Below are positions 1-5,867 of a stretch of DNA of 13,439 nucleotides, one piece after another. The stretch comes from Propionibacteriaceae bacterium (lineage in GTDB: Bacteria > Actinomycetota > Actinomycetes > Propionibacteriales > Propionibacteriaceae). A program made the translations under genes and the position numbers. Numbering within the stretch: the stretch's first letter is position 1; every line of letters starts with the position of its first letter. The notes below the pieces were generated by a model, which was not told the DNA's origin, searched no databases, and worked only from the letters and a program-made list of their open reading frames with translations. The stretch is from NCBI GenBank assembly GCA_009778535.1, contig WRJP01000037.1, positions 1 to 13,439 on the forward strand, in the 5' to 3' direction.

Positions 1-39
1 GAAAACAATAGCGATTCACCGGAGTGGGCTGATACGGTC

Positions 40-777
40 ATGAAAATTCCTCGGATTCCTGCTGAGGGTCCGATTCCTACCAAGCCAGCAACGAAACGAA
101 CCACAAGGCCACGGCCGGAAACTGGGGCTGCTAGCGTGAAAGTAAAGCCTGTACTTCCTTCACCGCCGCCGGTAAGAGTTCCCAGACCTATTGTTGAAGC
201 CATCGAAGCTATCCCTGATGCTCCAATAACCCCGACTCCGGCAGTTTCTCCCGCCCCTGCTGCTCCTATCGTTCCGGATATGGCTCCGCTGGCTCCTCCT
301 CCCGTACCCCCAATTCCGGTTTTAGATCCTGCACCTGACACGGCGACAGCCCCGGGAGTCACGGTTGCGGAACTTCCGGCCAATAAGCAGCGGCGCAAGA
401 AGCGACTCCCTAGACGTGCCAGGCTGCATATTGCCCGTGTCGACCCGTGGTCGGCGATGAAAATCTCTTTCATGTTTTCCATCGCGTTTGGCGTCATGAT
501 TTTTGCTGGAGTGTACGTTGCATGGACTGCATTAGAATCTGGCGGATTGTTCGATTTGGTGAATGAGAACCTCACTGAGCTCCTCTCCAATCCTTCCGAT
601 CCGACTCCTTTTAAGGTGCAAGACTACGTAAATGGCGAGCGAGTGATGGGTTTCACAGCGGTGATTGCTGCAGTCAATGTGATAATAATGACCGCCTTGG
701 GGACTATTGCCGCCTTCCTTTACAATCTGGCATCCACTGTCATTGGTGGGATTGAGGTTACTCTCGCCGAGGACTAA
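40..777 (+). CDS. DUF3566-domain membrane protein with proline-rich N-terminus
   Basis: A 245-residue protein in two parts. Residues 1 to about 120 are Pro/Ala/Thr-rich and probably disordered, ending in a basic patch (QRRKKRLPRRAR). Residues about 126-243 match the actinobacterial DUF3566 domain: the LHIARVDPWSAMKISF entry, a membrane segment near 142-165, an extracytoplasmic loop with NENLTELL, a second segment near 205-230, and a C-terminus GGIEVTLAED. This family usually lies just downstream of gyrA, so the region is probably near the origin. Its function is unknown; a basic, disordered tail on a two-helix membrane anchor suggests an envelope or divisome-associated role (inference). The frame is open to base 1 (ENNSDSPEWADTV precedes Met), so the true start may lie outside the window. 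The GAG at 22-24 is rather far from this ATG. Family call secure, start uncertain. Confidence 0.85.
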   Translation: MKIPRIPAEGPIPTKPATKRTTRPRPETGAASVKVKPVLPSPPPVRVPRPIVEAIEAIPDAPITPTPAVSPAPAAPIVPDMAPLAPPPVPPIPVLDPAPDTATAPGVTVAELPANKQRRKKRLPRRARLHIARVDPWSAMKISFMFSIAFGVMIFAGVYVAWTALESGGLFDLVNENLTELLSNPSDPTPFKVQDYVNGERVMGFTAVIAAVNVIIMTALGTIAAFLYNLASTVIGGIEVTLAED

Positions 778-811
778 GCCGCGAAAATGCAGCAATAAAC
801 CGCTGAACACC

Positions 812-849
812 TGAAGTGGACTTGACCTGACCCCAGATTGTTGGTCCGG
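812..849 (+). repeat. Left terminal inverted repeat of the IS3 element
   Basis: Imperfect inverted partner of 2027-2059. Shared blocks are TGAAGT at the tip, a TGAC/GACCCC core and TTGGTCCGG at the inner edge; the two copies differ by small indels. It lies 48 nt before the OrfA start. The exact outer base is uncertain because no target duplication fixes it. Confidence 0.6.
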
Positions 850-896
850 GTGATGTGAGAGTCTTGAACCTAGTGTTCTGGGTAGGAAGGCTCATC

Positions 897-1175
897 ATGA
901 AGGGCAGGAAACATACACCCGAGCAGATCGTGCGGAAGTTACTGGAAGCAGACAAGTTGTTGGCGCAGGGCATCTCGGCAGTTGAAGTGGCGCGTCAACT
1001 CGGGGTGTCAGAGCAGACGTACTATCGGTGGCGTAACCAGTTCGGTGGTTTGAAGGCTGAAGACGCGAAAGAGTTGAAGCGGCTGAAGGGCGAGAACGCG
1101 ACGTTGAAGCGGCTGCTGGCTGAGGCGGAGCTTGAGAAGGCGTTGCTCAAGGAGCTGGCCGAGGGAAACTGGTGA
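897..1175 (+). CDS. IS3-family transposase OrfA (HTH and leucine-zipper subunit)
   Basis: A 92-residue protein starting at the ATG preceded by GGAAGG (885-890 region); an earlier in-frame ATG at 855 lies too close to the IS end and lacks this site. Residues about 6-48 form the HTH_Tnp_1 domain (KHTPEQIVRKLLEAD, then EVARQLGVSEQTYYRWRNQFGG), which binds the element ends. Residues about 53-86 are a charged heptad-rich coiled coil used for multimerisation in this family. It ends EGNW followed by TGA. By IS3 precedent the product alone acts as a regulator and DNA-binding partner, and the first part of an OrfAB fusion made by -1 frameshifting is the transposase. OrfB lies in the -1 frame and overlaps by 4 nt, as expected. 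Confidence 0.92.
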   Translation: MKGRKHTPEQIVRKLLEADKLLAQGISAVEVARQLGVSEQTYYRWRNQFGGLKAEDAKELKRLKGENATLKRLLAEAELEKALLKELAEGNW

Positions 1176-1194
1176 GCCCGGCCAGGCGCCGGGC
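1149..1194 (+). other. Programmed -1 ribosomal frameshift signal joining OrfA and OrfB
   Basis: Three elements of a bacterial -1 frameshift site are visible. An internal Shine-Dalgarno AAGGAG (1149-1154) is followed 8 nt later by the heptamer GGGAAAC (1163-1169), phased G GGA AAC in the OrfA frame. After a 6-nt spacer comes a perfect 7-bp G/C stem with a 5-nt loop: GCCCGGC (1176-1182) pairing with GCCGGGC (1188-1194). Slipping gives GGG AAA CTG GTG, which enters OrfB in its correct frame just before the OrfA stop at 1173-1175. IS3 elements normally make their transposase this way; efficiency here is unknown. Confidence 0.75.
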
Positions 1195-2026
1195 GGGGGT
1201 GGAACACTTGGTCAGTGCGTTCGGTGTCTCTCAGCGGGCAGCTTGCCGAGCGGTTGGGCAACATCGCTCGACTCAGAGGTACCAGGCCAAAGACCAAACC
1301 ATCAATGACTCTGACCAGGGTCTTCGGGTTTGGCTACGCGACTATGCTGGTGCTCATCCACGGTGGGGATGGCGGCGCGCCTATCACGATGCTCGTGGCG
1401 AGGGGTGGATGGTCAACCATAAGAAAGTCCAACGACTCTGGCGTGACGAGGGACTACGGGTGCCAGTGAAGCGGCGCCGGAAACGCCAAGGTACCACCCC
1501 GGAAGGCCTTGACGTGACCCCCGCTGCCCCGAATGAGGTGTGGGCGATCGACTTCCAGTATGACGCGACCACCGACGGGAAACCGATCAAGATCCTGTCG
1601 GTGATTGACGAGTTCACCCGAGAGAATCCCGGTGGCCTGGTCGAACGTTCGATCACTGCGCCGTGTTTGACTCGAGAGCTGGACAGGATCGTCGCCGAAA
1701 GAGGCCGACCACCGAGAGTGCTGCGGATGGATAACGGCCCAGAAATGGTTTCCCAAACCCTCGCCGACTGGGCTGAAGGACGCACCGGCCTGTGTTACAT
1801 ACCGCCTGGTGAGCCATGGAAGAACGGCTACATCGAGTCATTCAACGGCAGGATGCGCGATGAGTGCTTGAACATCAACGCCTTCTGGTCGCTGACCCAG
1901 GCGCGCGTCATCATTTCCGACTGGAGAATCGAATACAATCAACAAAGACGGCATTCCTCGCTTGGGTACAAAACTCCCGCGCAGTACGCCGCCAACTATC
2001 AAAGAGAAACGGAACTCTCACACTAG
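1172..2026 (+). CDS. IS3-family transposase OrfB, DDE integrase catalytic part
   Basis: A 284-residue open frame beginning at GTG within a GTGA overlap with OrfA. It starts SPARRRAGVEHLVSAFGVSQ, an IS407-type N-terminal HTH_21 region, followed by the RNase-H-like rve core. The catalytic triad is visible as D127 (WAIDF), D187 (RMDNGPE) and E222 (GYIESFNGRMRDE). D187 and E222 are 35 residues apart, the DD(35)E spacing of the IS3 family. The C-terminus has the usual YNQQRRHSSLGYKTPAQYA motif. The real transposase is probably the OrfAB fusion made by the slip site at 1163-1169; separate initiation at the GTG would rely on coupling, because the nearest Shine-Dalgarno is about 17 nt away. No frameshift or early stop is seen. 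Confidence 0.93.
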   Translation: MSPARRRAGVEHLVSAFGVSQRAACRAVGQHRSTQRYQAKDQTINDSDQGLRVWLRDYAGAHPRWGWRRAYHDARGEGWMVNHKKVQRLWRDEGLRVPVKRRRKRQGTTPEGLDVTPAAPNEVWAIDFQYDATTDGKPIKILSVIDEFTRENPGGLVERSITAPCLTRELDRIVAERGRPPRVLRMDNGPEMVSQTLADWAEGRTGLCYIPPGEPWKNGYIESFNGRMRDECLNINAFWSLTQARVIISDWRIEYNQQRRHSSLGYKTPAQYAANYQRETELSH

Positions 2027-2059
2027 CCGGACCAAATCAAGGGGTCCCGTCAGACTTCA
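2027..2059 (-). repeat. Right terminal inverted repeat of the IS3 element
   Basis: Starts directly after the OrfB TAG stop with CCGGACCAA (2027-2035), the reverse complement of the left TTGGTCCGG, and runs out through GGGGTCCCGTCAGACTTCA. It is an imperfect match to 812-849. The 68 nt from here to the binding-protein stop at 2128 hold no recognisable gene or T-tailed terminator. Confidence 0.6.
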
Positions 2060-2127
2060 GAGTTGGCGGGTCTGCCTTTACTCGTGGTTTCGATATGACC
2101 TGCGGTCTACTCAACCGAGAACTGCTG

Positions 2128-3120
2128 TCAGTTCGTGCCGAGAATGGCCGCTACTTCGGGAGTATTCAGATTGTCGGCGGTGTACCACACAGCTTCAGAG
2201 ATGATTTCGCGCTGAGTTGGCATAGTCCCGTTGGCGGCATCGACTAGCACCTGAACGGTCAGGTAGCCAATCCCTGCTGGATTTTGCGCCACTGCGCCAG
2301 TGATCATACCTTCGGCGACCAATGTGATTTCATCCGGTGATGCGTCAACACCAACGACAACAACCTGACCGAGAAGGTTTCGGCCTGCTACTTCCTCAGC
2401 GATAGCGATTACCGAGTCGTCGTCAGTCCCGAAGAAGCCAACCAAGTCCGGATGGGCGGTTAATATGCCCGCAGCTTTGTCCCGTGACTTGGCTTGATCG
2501 GATTCACCATTTTGGATATCGACGATCTCCATTTGCGTGTTGGCTTCAATATATTCTTTGAAACCATCGCGGCGTTCAGCCGCAGTACCGAGTACCCCAT
2601 GCGCCACAATGGCAATCTTGCCCTGCCCGCCGGTCAGCCTAGCCATATTTTCAGCAGCCAGCGCTCCAATGGCTTTGTTGTTTGAGGCGATGGTAGCTAT
2701 TGGAATCTCTGAAGTGCTCAATGGAGTGTCGAAAACAACCACCGGTATGCCTGCCGCTTGCGCTGCTTGCAGAATCTCGGGGGCACCGTCTTGAGCGCCA
2801 TCTTGGGGAGCAAATCCGATGCCCGCAGGCCGCTCATTAACAGCGGTCTGCAACTGGTTAAGCTGTTTGTCTGGTTCGGATTCTGTGTCCGGCCCTAGGA
2901 AGACAACCTCAACTCCTAACTCGGAACCTGCCTGCATCGCCCCACGTTTTACTGCCGTCCAGTAATCTGAAGCGTTGGCTTTTGAGACCAACACTATCCG
3001 CAGCGGCTGCCCAGCTGGCGTTTCGCCGCCACCAGTCGCCGTCGGCGCGGGCTGTCCGCTGCACGCAGTCACCATAATGAGCGCTGTCAATATCGCAGCG
3101 ATGCTCCCTAGTTTTCTCAC
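2128..3120 (-). CDS. Sugar ABC transporter substrate-binding lipoprotein (CUT2 / RbsB-like)
   Basis: A 330-residue solute-binding protein. The N-terminal signal peptide ends in a lipobox (IMVTAC, lipidated Cys20) followed by a short Gly/Thr/Pro linker, so the mature protein is tethered to the outer face of the membrane. From about residue 40 it is a periplasmic-binding-protein-like I (Peripla_BP_4) fold: LRIVLVSKANASDYWTAVKRG, QLNQLQTAVNERPAGIGFAP, VVFDTPL, FFGTDDDSVIAIAEE and VVVGVDASPDEI are the hinge and ligand strands typical of ribose/galactose-type binders. It delivers ligand to the permease encoded upstream. The start is GTG with AAGGAG 5 nt upstream. It lies 57 nt after the permease and is the last gene of the transcript. 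The sugar cannot be named from sequence: ribose, another pentose or an inositol-like ligand are possible. Confidence 0.9.
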   Translation of the reverse strand: MRKLGSIAAILTALIMVTACSGQPAPTATGGGETPAGQPLRIVLVSKANASDYWTAVKRGAMQAGSELGVEVVFLGPDTESEPDKQLNQLQTAVNERPAGIGFAPQDGAQDGAPEILQAAQAAGIPVVVFDTPLSTSEIPIATIASNNKAIGALAAENMARLTGGQGKIAIVAHGVLGTAAERRDGFKEYIEANTQMEIVDIQNGESDQAKSRDKAAGILTAHPDLVGFFGTDDDSVIAIAEEVAGRNLLGQVVVVGVDASPDEITLVAEGMITGAVAQNPAGIGYLTVQVLVDAANGTMPTQREIISEAVWYTADNLNTPEVAAILGTN

Positions 3121-3177
3121 ATACTCTCCTTGTAATATCCATTCAGTTCCGCAGCGAAGAATGCCCCTGCTGGCCGG

Positions 3178-4179
3178 TCATTCTTCCTTACCGCCACGAC
3201 GCATAATATCGACGAACACCGCCAATAGTACGACGGTGCCCAAAACCACCTTCTGCCACTGATCTTGCACCCCCATGACTGTAAGACCGTTGAAGATGGT
3301 CTGGATGGTCACCGCTCCAATGACCGCTCCGAACACCGAAGCCCGCCCGCCACGCAGCGAGGTGCCACCTATGACAGCCGCAGCGATGGCATACATTTCG
3401 TAGCCCTGCCCCATTGTTGGATTAGCCGAAGACAGCCGCGACGACATGATCACCCCGGAGATACCAGTGAAGCAGCCACAGATCACGTATGCCAAGACTT
3501 CCCAACGCGGAGTGTTAATTCCCGAAATTCGGGTAGCTTCTTTGTTGGAGCCGATAGCTAGCGCATAACGACCGACCACCGTCTTATTCATCAACAAACC
3601 TGCGATGCAAGCCAATACGACCAAGATGACTACGGCGTTCTTCAACCCTGGAAGGAATGCTTCACCCATGGCGATGGCGTTATAGCCTGAAACAGCGCGC
3701 AGCGAAATAGTGATACCTCCAGCCAGCACCAGGCCAGTTCCCCAGCAGACCATCATCATGGCTAAGGTGGCGATCATTGGTTGCATCTTGACGTAGGCGA
3801 CGAGGGTTCCGTTGATCAGACCCAGGAGCGCGCCTGCAAGTACACACCCCAGAACGCCTACCCAAATCGGCATTCCCAAGCTGGTCATCAGTATCGCTCC
3901 GATGACCGAGGTAGCTGCCATGCCCATGCCCGGGGTCAAATCGATGCCGCCAGTAGCAATCACAAAACTCAGACCAATAGCTTGAACTGCGGTAACCACT
4001 GATGCCAGCAGCAGTTGTGAGATGTTCTCCCACGAAAAGAAGCTTTGCCGCATAAACGAGAAAAAGATGGCTAACAATACCAGCGTTAACAGCACCATCG
4101 TTTGCTGAATGAAGCCGCGATGGCGCCGGGTGGCGGTAGCGGTCAACATATGAGTATTGGCTTGATTAGCTGTGGTCAT
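3178..4179 (-). CDS. Sugar ABC transporter permease (CUT2 / RbsC-like, BPD_transp_2)
   Basis: A 333-residue integral membrane protein with about eight to ten hydrophobic segments after a short cytoplasmic N-terminus (to about residue 25). Family landmarks are SFVIATGGIDLTPGMGMAATSVIGA, LLGLINGTLVAYVKMQP, and near the C-terminus AVIGGTSLRGGRASVFGAVIGA, the segment that contacts the ATPase in BPD_transp_2 permeases. It should homodimerise to form the import channel. The start ATG overlaps the upstream ATPase stop in an ATGA, indicating translational coupling. The length is normal for RbsC-type permeases (about 320-340). No defect is seen; substrate unknown. Confidence 0.92.
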   Translation of the reverse strand: MTTANQANTHMLTATATRRHRGFIQQTMVLLTLVLLAIFFSFMRQSFFSWENISQLLLASVVTAVQAIGLSFVIATGGIDLTPGMGMAATSVIGAILMTSLGMPIWVGVLGCVLAGALLGLINGTLVAYVKMQPMIATLAMMMVCWGTGLVLAGGITISLRAVSGYNAIAMGEAFLPGLKNAVVILVVLACIAGLLMNKTVVGRYALAIGSNKEATRISGINTPRWEVLAYVICGCFTGISGVIMSSRLSSANPTMGQGYEMYAIAAAVIGGTSLRGGRASVFGAVIGAVTIQTIFNGLTVMGVQDQWQKVVLGTVVLLAVFVDIMRRGGKEE

Positions 4180-5699
4180 TTCAGTCCTTGCACGGGTTGA
4201 AAATCGGTTGCCCGCTCCATAATGACTTCTGGTGTGGCTTCGGAATTTTTCAAAACACCGGTGATTCGCCCGTCACACATGACGACGATTCGGTCCCCCA
4301 TCCGTAGGATTTCATCCAGCTCGGAGGAGATCATGATGATCGACTTTCCTTGGGCAGTGAGGTCGCGCAGCAAGTCGTAGATTTCCTGTTTAGCGCCGAC
4401 GTCAATCCCGCGGGTTGGTTCGTCGAAGATCAAAATATCGCAATCGCGTTCCAACCACTTTGCCAGGACGACCTTCTGCATGTTTCCACCAGACAGGTTC
4501 CGAAGCTGCTGCCAGATACTCGTAGTTTTTATCTTTAGGTTCGCGCTGTGTCGGCTTGCAGCCGTAGCCATGGGAGTTTCGAATAGCCAACCAAGTTTCG
4601 AGAATTTTCCCAGTGACGGCAGCGCAATGTTTGCGCTCACGCTCTGACGTAGTAACAGGCCGTATCGCTTGCGGTCTTCGGACAGGTAGCCAATTCCAAG
4701 CCGAACCGCAGCAGCGGGTTTTTTGATTTTGGTTTCAGTCCCAAACACCGTTATTTTCCCTGCGGTGGCCTTATCAACCCCAACTAAAGCTCGGGCGGTT
4801 TCAGTACGACCGGCGCCCATCAAACCGGCGAAACCTAGAATCTCGCCGCGTTGCAGTTCAAAACTTAAGTCTTTGACCCGAGGCGGTGCGGTCAGTCCTT
4901 CAACTTTGAGCACAACTTCGGCCGCTGGCTTCGGTTCAGGACGGACAGTTGATTGCAGCTCGCGTCCTACCATGAGTTGAATCAGCTGCGAAATCTCAAG
5001 CTCTTCTGATCGGTGGCTGGCTACCGCCTGACCGTCGCGAAGCACGCTGATTTGGTCACAGATTTGTTTGATTTCGGCCAAACGATGCGAGACGTATACC
5101 ACTGCGGTTTCGGTGCTGCGGAAGTTTTCTATCAACCCGAACAGCAACTCGACTTCACCGCCCGACAGTGCAGCAGTGGGTTCGTCCATTATCAAGATTC
5201 GGCACTCGAATGACAGCGCTTTTGCTATTTCCACAATTTGTTGGGCGGCGATGCTTAGCTGGCCTACTTTCACTCTGGGGTCGATGGGCATCCCCAGCAG
5301 CTCCAGCAGCTCTTGCGCCTTGCGATTCAGTAGACGATCATCATTGATGAATCCGCCTGGCAACTTGGGTTCTCGTCCGAAAAAGATGTTTTGCGCCACA
5401 CTGAGGTGATTCATCAAGTAGAACTCTTGGTGGATGACGCTGATGCCCAACTGGCGGGCTTGTGTGGGTGTGCTAATGGTTACGGGCTGACCATCTAGCA
5501 GCAGTTCCCCAGCATCTGGGCGATAGATTCCGGCAATCACTTTCATTAGGGTGGATTTCCCGGCACCATTTTCGCCGCAGACCGCGTGAATCTGCCCACC
5601 GCGAAGCGTGAAGTCAACCTCGTCAAGTGCCTTGACACCTGGAAAGGTTTTAGTTATTTTTCGTGCTTCGAGTAACACTTCACCGCAGGTTGTCGTCAA
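4176..5699 (-). CDS. Sugar ABC transporter ATPase, tandem nucleotide-binding domains (CUT2 / RbsA-like)
   Basis: A 507-residue duplicated ATPase, the usual size for RbsA/MglA/XylG proteins. Domain 1: Walker A GENGAGKST (42-50), signature LSIAAQQ (148-154), Walker B RILIMDEP (167-174) and a VSHR switch histidine. Domain 2: degenerate Walker A GLMGAGRTE (292-300), signature LSGGNMQ (402-408), Walker B DILIFDEP (421-428). Loss of the second Walker A lysine is normal here; one site hydrolyses. It powers uptake through the permease dimer. First gene of the minus-strand operon. The start is uncertain: this frame begins at TTG (5699-5697), directly after an in-frame TAG and with only a weak Shine-Dalgarno-like GGGTAGA; the next choice is a GTG at residue 8. 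No ATG fits. Confidence 0.92.
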   Translation of the reverse strand: MTTTCGEVLLEARKITKTFPGVKALDEVDFTLRGGQIHAVCGENGAGKSTLMKVIAGIYRPDAGELLLDGQPVTISTPTQARQLGISVIHQEFYLMNHLSVAQNIFFGREPKLPGGFINDDRLLNRKAQELLELLGMPIDPRVKVGQLSIAAQQIVEIAKALSFECRILIMDEPTAALSGGEVELLFGLIENFRSTETAVVYVSHRLAEIKQICDQISVLRDGQAVASHRSEELEISQLIQLMVGRELQSTVRPEPKPAAEVVLKVEGLTAPPRVKDLSFELQRGEILGFAGLMGAGRTETARALVGVDKATAGKITVFGTETKIKKPAAAVRLGIGYLSEDRKRYGLLLRQSVSANIALPSLGKFSKLGWLFETPMATAASRHSANLKIKTTSIWQQLRNLSGGNMQKVVLAKWLERDCDILIFDEPTRGIDVGAKQEIYDLLRDLTAQGKSIIMISSELDEILRMGDRIVVMCDGRITGVLKNSEATPEVIMERATDFQPVQGLK

Positions 5700-5831
5700 C
5701 TATCTACCCACATCTTCGTAGTTATTTCGCTGCCTAACCTTATCGAAAGCTCCTGGCTAGGGGCGGTGCTAGTCAAAAGTGCACGACATTCTGTTGCATT
5801 TGGGGAAAATTACGTAAGTGATAGTCTGCAA

Positions 5832-5861
5832 TTGGACGCAATATACCCCCTGGGGTATATT
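5832..5861 (+). promoter_or_regulatory. Probable sigma-70 promoter of the sulfane-sulfur operon (leaderless)
   Basis: TTGGAC (5832-5837) as -35 and TATATT (5856-5861) as -10 with an 18-bp spacer. With the -10 ending at -7, the predicted transcription start is base 5868, the A of the reductase ATG. That implies a leaderless transcript, common in Actinobacteria. It agrees with the absence of a correctly spaced Shine-Dalgarno: GGAG at 5863-5866 is only 1 nt from the ATG. Inferred from motif spacing only. Confidence 0.55.
5840..5861. promoter_or_regulatory. CstR/CsoR-type operator palindrome
   Basis: A perfect inverted repeat with 10-bp arms, AATATACCCC (5840-5849) and GGGGTATATT (5852-5861), around a central CT. 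TACCCC-N2-GGGGTA with A/T flanks is the operator form known for the CsoR/CstR/RcnR repressor family, and a family member is encoded 1.7 kb downstream in the same operon. It fills the promoter spacer and covers the -10, so bound repressor should block RNA polymerase. No second copy was noticed in the window. Confidence 0.8.
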
Positions 5862-5867
5862 TGGAGC

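Larger units (their letters stand above)
812..2059 (+). mobile_element. IS3-family insertion sequence (IS407-like), apparently intact
   Basis: About 1.25 kb, carrying the two overlapping IS3-type frames (OrfA 897-1175, OrfB 1172-2026) between imperfect terminal inverted repeats. The left end begins TGAAGTGGACTTGACC and the right end, read inward, begins TGAAGTCTGACGGGACC; both continue to a shared TTGGTCCGG (841-849 and 2027-2035). The reading frames have no internal stops and the catalytic triad is present, so the element may be active. The outer boundaries are uncertain by several bases. No convincing 3-4 bp target duplication flanks these limits (CACC on the left, GAGT on the right). It sits between the DUF3566 gene and the 3' end of the sugar-transport operon and interrupts no visible gene. 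Confidence 0.85.

Noticed and set aside
1864..2247. Open frame running from inside OrfB across the right IS end
   Set aside because: It is out of frame with OrfB, shows no domain, and crosses the inverted repeat into unrelated sequence.
3265..3561. Plus-strand open frames opposite the sugar-transport genes
   Set aside because: They overlap strongly supported minus-strand coding sequence and have no ribosome sites or domains.
4800..4826. Degenerate second Walker A of the sugar ATPase (GLMGAGRTE) as a defect
   Set aside because: Loss of the lysine in the second domain is the normal state of RbsA/MglA-type ATPases.
5810..5817. TTACGTAA palindrome in the divergent region as a sugar-operon operator
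   Set aside because: Only 8 bp, A/T-rich, no second half-site or matching regulator gene in the window; too weak to call.
5766..5867. Longer reductase start at 5766 adding 34 residues
   Set aside because: The extension has no family similarity, would be translated across the promoter and operator, and the FAD motif begins right after the Met at 5868 as expected.
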